A stretch of DNA of 64,000 nt from Xylogone sp. PMI_703. Its lineage: Eukaryota > Ascomycota > Leotiomycetes. Below the pieces are notes generated by a model that was given only the letters and a program-made list of their open reading frames with translations, searched no databases and was not told where the DNA came from. The DNA is taken from assembly GCA_021399445.1 (NCBI GenBank), contig JAJTUQ010000002.1, positions 2,852,001 through 2,916,000 on the forward strand, written 5' to 3'. This document shows positions 24,826 through 37,247 of this stretch, piece by piece (the first letter of the stretch is position 1; each line of letters opens with the position of its first letter). A program made the translations under genes and the position numbers.

Positions 24826-25922
24826 CTAAGCGTCCGAGTTCACTAAATTTTGATACATCTCAGAGAGCCTCTCAAAGTTACTGCCCATAAACGGTCTGCG
24901 AATCTCTTCTGTTTCTGTTGTGCTGTAAATGCTTTCTGAATAAGTATCAATCTCTAGACTGGACTTCGAGCTAATATCAAAACACTCCATGGTCCTCGAA
25001 ATTTCGTGGATAGTATCATTTACATCGGCATCTAGATTAGAGTTATCCCTGGAAACGACATATTAGCTCAAATAGAATGGGATCTTTTGGCTTTTCGTCT
25101 CCCGTACCTCTCATTCCTCTCCTTTGTTCTACCTTGTGGGGGCTGTGGAGTCAGGCCCGACGCTCCATCAACACTTCTTCTCCTTCTTTTGTCACTCGGT
25201 TTCCCCTTCTTCTTCTTCTTCTTCTTTGCCCTCTCGGCCCTTAACAACGTTCGACATTGTCTAATCTCCTTGACCAGATTGCTGTTCTCCAACTCATCGC
25301 CTTTGCCTGTCCAATCCATCCATCCATCGACAATCCTCAACAGCCTTGAGTTTTTCTTCTGCTCCTTCCTCTTCCTCCCCAGGATCCCAGCTCTCAAATC
25401 AGATAACAGCGATTCATTGCCTCCTACCGATGCAAGAATGCATGCTTCGCAATCCGTCGGGAACTTGTCATAACGTGCATCGTACGGTGTAGCCCTAAAG
25501 GTCACGCGGTATAGACCTTCATCCATCCAGATACTATTCATCATCTGCATTCTTTTCAGGAAGGACTGTACGTTTGGTGGGAGTCCTCCGGGGTGGCGGG
25601 CAAGCCTGCCGAGACGTCTCGTGGTCTCATCAGTGACGAGAAGGAAGATTCTGTGGATTAGATGAGGGTTGAGGACCTTGTGTGTGGGGCAAAGATGAGG
25701 ATCAGAGGCTGACTTTAAGGTAAATTCGAGTTTTCGAGATAGTTTGGAGAGGGTTGACTTTGGTGCCACGAGTTCTGGAGGGAAATATTGAAGCCGGAAT
25801 TCCTGGTCTCGGAGCCACTGCTCTGTTGGTGTTTGGCCTGGGGGGAGGCATAAGAGCTGTGTCAAAAGCTCAACTTGTTGTGAGTTTAGGGACCCAACCC
25901 TTTTAATCGATACGTTTGGCAT
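24826..25922 (-). CDS. Conserved-looking protein of unknown function with basic tail
   Basis: I do not recognise this family. Exon 1 is 25922-25108 and exon 2 is 25048-24826, with a 59-nt intron (GTACGG donor, TTCCAG acceptor), giving 345 residues. The join is supported because the phases fit and exon 2 is open for 74 codons with protein-like composition (SNFERLSEMYQNLV near the end). Without splicing the frame would stop at 25068. The N-terminal half looks globular (LLCLPPGQTPTEQWLRDQEFRL, HRIFLLVTDETTRRLGRLARHP). A Lys run and RRRR patch near residues 230-250 are candidate nuclear signals. The gene is convergent with tRNase Z, 274 bp apart. Confidence 0.75.
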
Positions 25923-25936
25923 CTATTGGCTCGTGT

Positions 25937-26284
25937 TTACAGTCTGCTCGCGTGTTTTAAGACCCGTGAAGATATTTCATCAAGGGGGGTATACTTCTCA
26001 CTACTAGTTTCACTAGAATCCTCTCCGTCCTTATATATCATTACGCAGAGCTTTGAATCTTTATTCTTATAGCCGTCTCTTTCATTACTGTCTTTAGATA
26101 TCAAGGCCTCTGTCCGGCTGAACAAAGATAAGATACAATGGTTCATTCTTGTCATCACTTCTTTTATCCAGCCAACAAAGACACTTAAAACCCTGAGAAC
26201 AATGGAGTACATTCCATCAGCTCTATACAGTTTGGTCTTGAAATATGCCTTCATATCCTGTGAGATATACCTGGCTATATCCAT
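25937..26284 (-). CDS. Possible small orphan frame (115 residues)
   Basis: ATG-initiated frame immediately upstream of the preceding minus-strand gene. It has a hydrophobic middle (MYSIVLRVLSVFVGWIKEV) and a Ser/Glu-rich tail. There is no family resemblance and no splice support, and the sequence is AT-rich. It may be chance. It is listed because it is the only substantial frame between 25.9 and 26.9 kb. Confidence 0.2.
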   Translation of the reverse strand: MDIARYISQDMKAYFKTKLYRADGMYSIVLRVLSVFVGWIKEVMTRMNHCILSLFSRTEALISKDSNERDGYKNKDSKLCVMIYKDGEDSSETSSEKYTPLDEISSRVLKHASRL

Positions 26285-26907
26285 CTAAATGAAAGAATAT
26301 CTCTGGTTATCCACTTCATTATCATTAAATACAACACATGTTCCGTAATTCATCTTTCCTAAGACGCCCTGTCGTGCCCTGTCTATAAGCTATGCCAAGA
26401 TGCGTGGTATCAAATAAGCATGCAAGGTACCCCCCCTCTAGTAAGCAGTATACGCCTTCTCTAAAATTATACGTAAAAAAAAACCCATGTATAAATCCCC
26501 ATTTGCAGAAATTATTCATATCCACTGGCCGCCAATCCTGCTGCTCTCTTGGCATTATATCATAATCTCGTGCGGCCGTTTATCTCCTCGATAGTTCAGA
26601 GTCAGATTCTCGCCTTCTCGATCTCCTTCGTCGTCTTCTTTGACGGTCTTTTCGGTAGAAAGCCCTCCCTGATACGTCTTAAGTTAGCAGAATTTCATTA
26701 CTGGAAGGAAATAACGATCAAGGCACTAAGTTGAAAGAATTTTGAATGTGCAGAATCTACAACTATCCGCATTTACAGATATAACGAAATAGAAGATAAA
26801 AAGAAAGAAACGCCGTATTACAACAAGTAACTTAAACATGTCCAGTAATACAGACCAATGTAAAAACACGACCTCAAACTCATTACCATACCATTAGATT
26901 CGTAGGA

Positions 26908-28796
26908 TTAAGCAGTACCATCATTATCACCAAGAACAAAACGAGAAATATCTTTACCTTTGTTAAGCAGCAGCAACTGTCTTTCGTAAGGTCCCGGCGC
27001 CTCTTCAATCATTATGGTTTCGTCGGGGGCATCTTCTTCTGGACCTACGTATTCCCAAACCCACCTAACGTCATCTCTTATCCTCTCAGATGGAGGAGTG
27101 AGTGGACCCCATTTAGTCTCAGGAGGGATCGGATCCTCAATCTTGATACGCATCTTTCTGAGCTCCCAGTTCTTTAGTAATGCTGGGCACTTGTACAAGC
27201 CGACGTCATCGAGATCAAGTCCGTCGAGATCGAGACGAACTCGGACACATCTATGAATACGTTCATTAGTGTGTTGTAGGAATACGTCGGTTGGAGTCCC
27301 AGTATCTGGATCTACGCGTTTATAGAGCCCCGGGGTGCGCGTGATTCTACCTGCCAAGTGGTAGAATCCCAAGACAGATTCATATATCTTCCCTAATCCC
27401 CAAGGCCGTACCGGCCTATGCTTCTCGTAAACAGATCTAACTGCCCATTGCTTCCATGGTCTCCGAAACACGCTGCCCGAGGAAGTGGCTTCCTTGGGAG
27501 GCTTCATGTAGTACTGAACATTTTCTTCAAATATATCGTCAATGAACTTGTCGAAAAACGAGACTCCTATTGAGGCAAGTTGATCCATCATCCTGAACTG
27601 GATTAGCCTTATTTTCCTGACGATTTAGCAAGAGGAACATACCATGCTAAACTAATGTTTGCAATCTCTTGATCATCATAACCGCCACCACAATTAGCAT
27701 GAGAACCAGGGAACCAGACCTGTCTTAGGTCCGTAGCACCTCGGTCCATTTTATTTCGTTCCCAGACCGCGGGGCTGAAAGGCCGTCTATGTTCATCAAG
27801 AGCCAGTGCCTGAAAAGCATATCTTATATCGGATGAAATGTTTGTGTCGTAGAACCGGTATTCCTTGGTGGAATGTGGAAAACCAAGGCGTGAGAATAAT
27901 GAGATACTAGGTATGCCAAGAGATCCAACCTGTAGATTTAATCAGTTAATGTCCTTTTGTCAAGTAGACTACTGAACTAACTGTGTCCCAAACAGCCACA
28001 GCATGAACACGTATTTTCGAGCCATCTGGATCATAGACTCTAGTCATTCCGAGCTATACTTGTTAGTAATAATCCCTTGCTTCGTAAACGACTTTCATTT
28101 GATCTCACTTTTTCAAGCTTCGCTTTGTATTTACGCTGAACCTCATCCGGATCTTTCCCGTGTGCTCCGCGCGGCTTGTTAGGAAATGGAACATCAGGGA
28201 ATTTGTCATGATAGTGTGGATTCCAGCTGTTTTCCATATCCTTGAATATTGGATAGAAGTACCTCATTCCATCTCGAGTAAGGAGGCCGATATCTTTGAT
28301 CATGCCTGCCACGCTTCGAGCAGTGAAAGCCCCTCTCGAGAATCCAATGAGAATTATGTCGTCACCAGGTACATAATTCGAGGCTATGAAACTGTAGACT
28401 TCTCGAATGTTCTTCATAATGGAGTTAGTGGATGTCAAAAATTAAAGAAAGGATTGAGTACCAACCTCAGAGATACCTGTTCCAAGCAGTCCTCCTGTAA
28501 GACTATCAAGAGTACTTCCGCCGCTACCGACTCCTGAGTGGTAGTAGATGATCTGGTGCTTGCCATCAAGACCTACTTTCGTGAGAGCTCTTGAAATTCT
28601 GGTGACGTTGCTTGGAACCTGCAAACTACCGGTTGGCTGGTACGGGATTAGTGTTGGTTTTATGAAACCGTTGTCACTGAGTTACTGGTTAGTATAAATT
28701 TGTAGCTTTCGAGGTACAAGCAGGAGGATATCTTGCTCACCTATCCATCCACGTTCCATCGCAACAGAGTATGAGACGTTTATTTAGGGTTGTCAT
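26908..28796 (-). CDS. DUF2235 (T6SS phospholipase-like alpha/beta hydrolase) protein
   Basis: Six exons: 28796-28741, 28676-28466, 28411-28109, 28053-27982, 27929-27643 and 27592-26908, giving 537 residues with all phases consistent. It opens MTTLNKRLILCCDGTW, the family start, and has YHSGVGSGG at about 70. The nucleophile elbow GFSRGA has Ser at 114, followed by VWDTVGSLG and the SHANCGGGY motif with the likely catalytic His. DUF2235 proteins share an alpha/beta-hydrolase fold with bacterial phospholipase effectors; fungal paralogues are numerous and uncharacterised. There is no signal peptide or membrane segment, so it is probably cytosolic. Substrate is unknown. Confidence 0.9.
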
Positions 28797-30140
28797 TCCG
28801 CAAACATAAAGCACATTGAGGCCTCGACTGTATGGTTTTTATTTTATGTATGGTGTTAATCAGGGGACTTCTTATAGAAGGAGAAAAAGGTCTTTGTTAA
28901 TGTATAAGAGTCGATGGTTCGAACAGAGGTAATATATATGTAGCAGAAGAAGCTAATTATATAAATATATGAAAATCTCGTTCCAGATCACCTGGATCTC
29001 AGCGATTTTGAGATTATGAGGCTGTAAACACGCGCAGTTACATTAGTAGAAAAAAATAACATCGTCTTGTGTGGCGGCTCTGCATAAGCTGTAAAAGCCG
29101 TAACGATGCCATAATATTTCGTCAGAATAATCCGGGGTTAATCATGTGTACACACTGAGGGTGTGAACAAATTTTCTCTGGGCAGAAGTTAGCTGGGGGT
29201 TAGCTGGAGAATTGCTGGAGCAGTTGGTGGTTCAGCGCGCTTGTGATGCTCTCGGCCTCAGCGGGAGCTGACAGTCTGAGGTAAGTTTTGATGTAAAGGA
29301 GGCTGAGATAAAGGCTGAGACGCGACGAGAAAATTCTTTCTTGTAGCTGAGGGGTGGCACTTGTCACGCCCATCTACAGAAGACTGCTGAGTATTTTCCG
29401 TATATAGCAACAGCACCAATGGAGAAGCAAGACACACAAGAAGAAAGTCTACGAGCAGATGGCTTCAGTCACGGGAGAAGCGGATGGTCCTGGGCGCGAT
29501 AGAAGGAGGCTGGGAGGGTCATCAGGCCCTCGGGTGATTGGTCTGCTGCAGGTCGCGTTCTCTGCAGCGCACTACTCGCGATCTCTGCTTCCCTCTTGAT
29601 TACTCCCCTATGAACTCCACGATCTCGGCGGATATTATGAGATGAGGGTCTTCTTCCCATTTCTTTGCACCGTCCATGCATCTCCAGCATCTGTCCTCCA
29701 GCCTACCGCTCGGGATGACGCAGAACCCGATGGCCTGTCTCGCCAGTGTCCCCAGCACGCGGGACGGTGGAACCGGTTAAGGCCAGCTGCATTGCATTAG
29801 CCTGGAGTCGCTGCACGCCAGGTACTTCCGCCCTCTTGGGGCCCCCATTGTTGTTGTCAGTCGCCCGTCTGGAGCAGCCTGCGGGTCGCTCAAGCAGGCA
29901 CTAGCTAATCAGCTACCGTATGGTAGCATTTAGTTGATGAGCCAATCTGAACGACTAGAGAGCTTCATGCAAGCCTCCTCGAAGCCTATCACTGTGAATT
30001 TGTCGCCTGTCGTGCCAGCCCGTCGGTGCTTGGTGGGTAATGTAAGCAGGTAATCGTGAGAGCGGGAGCCATTACATATCATCTCCTCCTCCGCCTGCTA
30101 TCAACTCCGGCAGGTTGTATTTCTTCATGGCGATGATATA
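28797..30140. other. Intergenic region between divergent genes
   Basis: About 1.3 kb upstream of both the DUF2235 gene (minus) and the APH-like gene (plus). It is AT-rich near 28900-29100 and GC-rich after 29480. No frame or RNA gene can be supported. Confidence 0.5.
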
Positions 30141-31147
30141 ATGGCTGACGAAGAGGCGGCCACTCTAGCCTGTATCGATGGCTTCTTCCAACGCTCATCA
30201 CTCACTAGCCAAGACAGGCTGGATTGCTTCAAATTCATCAAGCAGCTCCATCCCGAAAAAGCAATCACGCCTACCAAATCCCAGGGATACTGCTCATTAA
30301 CTCTTCTTGTTGGAGAAGATACGGTGATCCAGTTTCGGCCACCCAAATATAGCCTTGATCTAAACATTACAGCCGCTGCGGAGGGTATATATGGCTCTTT
30401 TGTGCCGACAACCAAGTGTATCGCAACCCTGCCTTCATCTGGGTTGCTAGTATATTCCATGAATAGGATTCAAGGGTCTCGCTCAAGGATCTGCGTGCAG
30501 AATGTGAACCCACCATGTCTCAAACTGCCAACCTGTGTCGAGATTTTGCGAGCTTTGTCTCTAAAGCATGGCGCCATCGCGTAGAAATTCCACCTCTAGG
30601 TAATATTGGAAGATCTATTCGACATCGACTTCAGCTGCTCAATGCCGAACTTCCACCACGGTTTCGAGGAGTAGCGGAAAAGACGCTGTATGAGCTTCCT
30701 CGTATCAAAAGCTTACCATGGGTTCTGACCCATGGTGATATCATGCCCAGCAATCTTTTAGTGCGTCCCTCGACAGGTGGACTGTCAGGCCTTGTTGACT
30801 GGGCTGAAGCCGAATATCTTCCGTTTGGAACATGTCTTTACGGCCTTGAAGAAATACTGGGTGAAATGACCCCCAACGGCTTCAAATATCGCCCCCAGGT
30901 AGATAGGCTGAGAGAAATCTTCTGGATCGAGCTCAGAAGTCTCCTACCAGAGATGACAGCTACCAACCTCGAAGCTATAAACCTATCACGAGATCTAGGC
31001 GTGCTCTTGTGGTACGGAATTGCATTCGATGATGGTGCGATTGATCGTGTTGTTCAAGAAGGTAGGGATGTCGAAGAGATCTCCAAACTAGATGCATTTT
31101 TGAACATATGTGAGCATCAGCCCCAAATCAGATGGTCAAAGATCTGA
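30141..31147 (+). CDS. Aminoglycoside-phosphotransferase-like (APH/choline kinase fold) gene with a one-base frameshift
   Basis: The first 112 codons read in one frame from the ATG at 30141 (MADEEAATLACIDGFF). The rest reads in the next frame to the stop at 31147, and the switch lies in the GGG at 30474-30476. After it the second frame immediately gives SLKDLRAECEPTM and then the family helix. The catalytic loop is HGDIMPSN, followed by GLVDWAEAEYLPFG, the metal-binding DxE-like segment. The total of 1,007 nt is one short of a multiple of three. No intron signals fit. Fungal APH-like proteins are kinase-fold proteins of mostly unknown substrate. Either the locus is a recent pseudogene or the assembly lost one G of a homopolymer. 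Confidence 0.8.
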
Positions 31148-31712
31148 ATTCTGCGTTGGCTAGGATATGCTCGATTTTAAAGTTATGATACCTGAGTAAA
31201 CTCAAACATATATTTTTGGTTCTCTCATCCATGTGGGGACTCGGTTCATGGGAAATGGAGAATAGATATGTACGCTGCTGCTTGTGAATGATGATGTATT
31301 GAGAGTCGCAATATTGTCATCCTACGCACTTTGCTTATATCTACTGAACTTCATTCATGGGTGAAGCGGTAGTTAAATTACACATAGACCTACTACAACC
31401 TTTTAGTAATCAATACATCGTAAATTGATGCATGGCTAAGAGGTCTCAAAATCTTATGTCGTGATTAACCTAAGCTCCTTGAGGTCCTTGACCTAAAAGC
31501 TATGCTGCCAGCCAGAGAAATCGCCATTCAGTTCTCTGGCAATGAGTTGGGGACTCCGACACTATCACCAGTATTGTGGTTAATGGATATCTAATGCAGC
31601 ATACTGCCACTGCATTATTGTATTGTATCCTATAGTATGTCCTATATCAACAATGCGGGCGGATTCCTTGAGCAGAGGTACACCACTCATCCAGTATATG
31701 TACCACTGTATA

Positions 31713-34382
31713 TTACAGCATCGACGTGTCCTCTGTGCTTGGAAATTCCTCAGCTTTGTAGCCCAGCTTGAAGATCCTGTATTGCTGCTGATTCTTTCCA
31801 AGAATAACTAATCTTGTGACATCTTCGGCTCTAGTATTATTCAATTCCTGAACTGTCATTTTATCAGCTATAAAGGATGTAGTGTTTGGAATATCAGATG
31901 TTGAAAAACGAGCAAGGATATCAACTTGTTCAAATATAGCAGGTTCAAGGGTAGATGTCCCAAAGTCGTATAGGGTGTACTCCATGATAACTCCATTCCG
32001 AGAATCAGTCACGCGCCCACTATGTGGATCAGGAGAGTACGGTATGCTTAGTAGATTCATTTCGCCTATGAGAGCTTAGTCGATCTGAGTGTTAAACAAA
32101 TGTCCGCGATATACTGACCCTCTGTTTCCCATAAAATCAGCACCAACCGATTATTCAGAAATTTAATATCTTTAACATTGCCCTCGGCAAGCTGAATAAT
32201 TGCTGACTCTGTACTAACAATAGAACTAATTCCACTTTCTATCTTCAATCTCACTAGCACAAATTGGACTATATAGGCTGTTATTAGCTTATGCGAACAG
32301 CATACATTTCATTGGACTGACCTTGATTATGGAATCTACTAGGGACGAAAGCAATATGGCTACAGCACAGTGAGGAGTCCTACGAGCGATATGTTAGGCA
32401 GCCCTGGGAGAGATAGAACTGGTGTTACCTACTACTTTGCCCATATTCATGTCCATGACTCCGTCGGATTGTGAAACGCCGATGGCTCTGATATCTCCAA
32501 ATAGTACATTTCTCTTCTCGTGACCAGCGATTTGGTCAAACATCGAGATTGCGTAATGAGATAGGTGGTCACAAAGAAATTCCAGCCGTGGTAATGTTCT
32601 GGTATATGATAAACCTTTCTCATATCTCTGGAGCTGTTGGTGAAGAAGATCAAACAAAGGGTAAGCTTGATCAAAAACCAGCTCACCATTATCGGCATCA
32701 TCTGGCTTAATATCACTTAGATATATGGATAATGGACTTTCCATCATGCAAGTCTGTATGTATAAGAGGACTTTGCTGTGGTTGATCCCTGATTCCTCTT
32801 CTGCTTCCTCATCTGCATTCGAGCTCTCTGCTCCTAGCCTGCTAATTTCATAATGCAACCAGGCGGAAAAGGATGCAAAAAGATCAAGTTCATGGATGAC
32901 CTGGCTCAGTATCTTAGATGACACAAGATGTAGACAGGCCACAACGTCTACTAACTGGGAGACCTGGTGGCTCGTAAAGCCTAGTGAGTCATCGGATCCC
33001 TGAAACTTTACAACTCCGTTTAAGCGGCTAAGTATAACAGAGCATCTTTCTAATGCTGGAAGCATGCTCTCGTGGACTAGTTTCTTGAGACTTTCTAAAC
33101 CAGATACAACAGCTTTATCCCACCGTTTGTGGCCCTAAACAGTCAGCGCGGTTAGATAAATTTGAAAAACCTGCCTTACCCTGTCAGTCAGTTCATCCAC
33201 TAGCCATTCCTTCACTGGTGGGAATGTATGCCCAGTTGCTACTGAATGATATAAGGCTTGTACAATATCTCGATTACTACTCTCTCCTAATGTCTCATTT
33301 ATATTCCGAAGAAATCTTCTAGGTAAATCCTGAGTAGATTTCCATTCGTTGACCATTAGAACCTGAACCTGATGAACGTATCTTAAAAGGTTTTGAAATG
33401 CTGTAGACCGCGATGCAATTAATGGTAGGTATTTGCTCGACACGGAAACGAAGCGGAGATCCATTGGCACAAAATATATTGTTTGCTTGTGATCTTGGCT
33501 TTTTAACAACAGCGAGTGGGTCGAGAATTCTTCATGGGATGAGTGAAGAACTAAGCATGTCGAAGAATCTGTGGTATTCCTAACAATATTTTGTGAATCG
33601 AATGATCCAATTACGAAAGAATCGTAAATGCTGAGATGTATACTTCCCTGCTTTGTCCCCAAAACCATAATGTCGACTGCATCACTGTCTTTCGGGTCAA
33701 ATGGATGGAACAAAGCATCCAAAGATGTCCTAGAGCAAAATACATCGTCCCTGTCAAATATCAGCAAGTTCTTATTATTATGATAAGATGACTTACGCGG
33801 TTCCACCGGCTGTCAGTACACTTAATTTGGGTAAGCTAGCCTCAATATCAATGAGACTTAGATCCCTGGGCAAGTCTAGCGGATCCTTCTTTTTTGACGA
33901 TATTGTATCATGATTAAATATCTCTTCCCAAGAAATCTGGCTCCTCCGAATTCCATTACCTGATCTCTTGGTGAGATTGGATGTCCATCCAATGCACGTG
34001 ATGTTTGACTCTTGATTGCTAGTTGCGAATTGATGAACCGTTTTACTGCTCTCCACTCCAACGAGTCGTACTACTCCATCACTCCAAGCAATAGCAAGTA
34101 TATTGCCTGTCAGTTGTGAGTAGGTGATCGTGGGATGATGGGTGAATCTCTGCTAGACACTGTACCATTGGGTTTCCAACAAATAGCCTCTACTTTGAGC
34201 TTTCCAGATTTCTGAGAAACACCCCAGACGCGTTGGCCGTTGAGTCGATATACGAGCACTTGTTGATCGACAGTAGCAACAGCCACCAAGTCCATGGACG
34301 GACAGTACGAAATTAGGCGGGAATTTACACTTTGATGCAGACTCTTCTCGCCAAGCAACTCAAGGCTCAAAGAGTTGGCCAT
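31713..34382 (-). CDS. APC4: Anaphase-promoting complex subunit 4
   Basis: Seven exons: 34382-34166, 34106-33797, 33750-33180, 33134-32433, 32379-32322, 32268-32119 and 32065-31713, giving 786 residues. The N-terminus is the APC4 WD40-like start: YCPSMDLVAVATVDQQVLVYR, then VWGV, then AICWKPNGNILAIAWSDGVVRL across intron 1. The middle is the long APC4 helical domain (QVSQLVDVVACLHLVSSKI; HYEISRLGAE). The C-terminal part returns to short beta segments. In the cyclosome, Apc4 forms part of the platform with Apc1 and Apc5. The exon 4 donor is the least certain: GTAGGT at 32432 is used, and a GTAGTA three bases earlier would remove one Val. It lies tail-to-head with coatomer delta, same strand. 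Confidence 0.88.
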
Positions 34383-34810
34383 GGCGATCCAATCTCACCA
34401 CACCAGAATTGCATGAGTCAAATACAGACGCATTTACCAGCATCCTTCAGCTTTGCGGCTCAAAATCAGAGGGGACACCAAAGTAGTTGAAAGAAGTTGG
34501 GATAACAACGCGGTTGCAAGGCTACTAAGCGAGTTTACAGCCTTGCCATCCACGGCTATCATTACTCCCCCTGAATCACTTCTGGAACTTTTTTATACTA
34601 ACAATGGATTTATAGTAAGGTGATCCACATATCTCCTAAAATAACGTCAAAATTAGAAATGCTGAGGCACATATTGCAGATGAACCAGGCTTAATTTTAG
34701 ATTTTGATCTCTATAACTTTTACTGCTCATCCCTACTTGATTTGGCAAACCGGCACGCTTTGGTTCTTCAGAGCATGCAAATTCACAATCGCCCTGCTCA
34801 TGCTAATTCA

Positions 34811-36613
34811 TTATTCAATCAAGAAATTATCTGCCACTGATTTGACCTCTTTCGAGAAAGTAACTGCCTCATCCATTTCGAGAAGCGAAACATTGGTTAC
34901 CTATATGTGTGAGTCAGTGCGAATGCGGTGGAGAAACTCCTCGAACTTACATCGACATCAATGTATGGTTGAGTCTTAGCAAATCTGACTTGCATAGGGA
35001 AGAACTCATTTTCGTCATCCACTTGAGCTTCAAATTCGAACGATCCGCTGGCATTGTCGCTGTCGATCAAACCAATGTTCCATTCTAAACTGTCTCCGGA
35101 TACCTCATAATTTGCATCAAAGCTTGAGACAGCTGGCTCACTACTGCTGTACGGTATAATGACCGCGACGTCCTTCAAGGTGTCGCCTCCTGTAAGCTCG
35201 TATTCTACAGTGATATTATAGGTGCTATCAGATCCCTTATTGACCCATACGGTGAAAGTGATCGGTAAAGCACTAGTATCATCTGTTTTAGGCGTGGCTC
35301 TCCATCGTAAAACTCCTACGGAGTTATTAACAGGAAACCCCTTCGTTGCATTGCTCATCTGAATAGCCTTGGTACTGTTAAACAATCCTCGGTCTACGTT
35401 TGGATGAGTTCTGAACTGGACGCCATGTGCTGCATTGGCTGCAAGATCGAGTTTCACTTTGGTCAGCGCCGGATCTGAGATTCTTAGTTGCAGGTCACCC
35501 TTGATCTCAAGAGAGTTCAATGAACCCTCTCTGGATAGTTTTGCACTTATTGTTTCAGCAATGGTAACATGTATAGCGTCGCGGTCTAATGATGTAGAGA
35601 TACGCGAAGGCTGAGCATGCTGCTCCACAGCGGGGGAAGGGTTGGCCGGTACTAATGAAGGTTCTTCCGCCTCCACACCCATCTCCCCTCTTACACGCTC
35701 AAACATGTCGGTAGTCTTGGATTTTTTCCCCAGCTGCATTCCTTTGCCTTTCGGAGCGCTTGCCCTAGAATATGTCAGCAATATTCAAGGAGCAGTTGAA
35801 TCAGACTGAGAATGACGTACTTGTATGCCTTTTGTTTTTCTGCCTCATAAGAATCGTAGGTATCCGTAGTGGCCGAACGTGCAGGAGGCGTATATGTGGG
35901 ATATACAGGCGTTCGTGGCACATTTGGTCTACCACCTCGGGCTGCTTCCTTTCGCTGCATTTCAAGCTGTTTCGCCTTGCGCTTTCGTTCCTCTGTTGCC
36001 TCCAGTTCTTTATTCTACAGGCCGTAAGTAGGGTAGACAACCTCATCCAAGCAGTACCTACTCTAGATATTATCTCCTGTATTCTCTCCTCATGACTCTC
36101 CATTTCCAGAAACGTCTTGATTTGACTAAGGGTCAAATTCTCACGATAGCCAAGTGTAACAAGCTCATCGAAAGCACTAAGAAGCTCATATGCGTTTCTT
36201 AAGATCTCTCTTTCGTCAAGAGTTTTGCAAGTGCTGGTAACTACTTGCGAAAAGAGGTGTAAGGAGTCGATATCCTGGAGAATATTGGATTGACGGTTCG
36301 TAATCAGAACCATATATAGCTCATCCAGCGGCTGATATACGAAGCGGACATTATCTTGTTCGACAGTGGTATGTTGAGTACCAGTATCTGCGAGCTTCGG
36401 GAAGGAGGCTAGAAGGCCCTCAATTCTTGATCGTTGCATCTCCCTAAAAGAGCGTATAAGCATTGGAATTGCGATAGCTAAAAGCAGGGCCATACCTGAA
36501 CTGTCTGCTCAGTACGGCCTTCCCGCCCCTTGTGCAGATTGAAGCTGCGAGGACAACCTAGATAAATTTGTTAGTCTATAATTTCCAGCGGAAGTTTCGA
36601 ATTGACGTACCAT
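34811..36613 (-). CDS. RET2: Coatomer (COPI) subunit delta
   Basis: Six coding exons: 36613-36611 (ATG only), 36557-36496, 36443-36062, 36014-35821, 35764-34951 and 34900-34811, giving 514 residues. After the ATG the protein continues VVLAASICTRGGKAVLSRQF and REMQRSRIEGLLASFPKL, the longin-like N-domain of delta-COP. A charged linker follows (KELEATEERKRKAKQLEMQRKE in two pieces). From about residue 240 there is a mu-homology domain (SLEIKGDLQLRISD, GVLRWRATPK, LEWNIGLID). The C-terminus FLIE ends at the TAA at 34811. Delta is part of the F-subcomplex that selects cargo for Golgi-to-ER vesicles. Splice phases all agree. Confidence 0.95.
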
Positions 36614-37247
36614 CTTTGCAAGCGGGTAACGTTTCTCTTGTATGTTGTGGTAGAAAAGAATGGCGTTCGAATCTAACGAACTGTCCTCCACTGATTAGAT
36701 ACCTTAACGTGGGATTCCAAATGTTGGCGCCAGGATCAAGGTGTCCCAATAGCAATCACGTGAAAATACCGTAGGTCCTAGTAAGGGGTGCTCCCGGTCC
36801 ACGCTAATGAGGGCTCTACGGCGCCTACTAAAGTGAGGTGGGTCACGTCAAGCACAGTAATTACCAACTACAATAGTTGAAGGCATAAATGAGATACTGT
36901 GGTGCCCTTCTCTTATCTTTTGGATGATCTCTATACTTGTATCGTCTTGAGAAGTCTTGAGCAATGTGGTAGCTGAGCGCTACGCGTCAATATTCAAAAA
37001 CCATCGCGGTATTTCGGCTCTCTACTTCCCTACTTAACGATCGAAGGGATACTACACTACAATCAACTTCCACATTTACTGGACTTATCCATTTGGAATT
37101 CATATCCAATTCGGTTTTACGGTGAGAAGAAGAGAACACAATTTTATTGTTCGTGCAGTAGTGCTTCAACATTTCGAACACGTTTCATTCCTCAACTTTC
37201 GATTGCTCTCAAGAGTATAACATATCTGAGACTTCTGTCTGTGCATC

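Noticed and set aside
26325..26555. 76-residue minus-strand frame
   Set aside because: Short, AT-rich, with no splice signals or resemblance to any family; likely chance.
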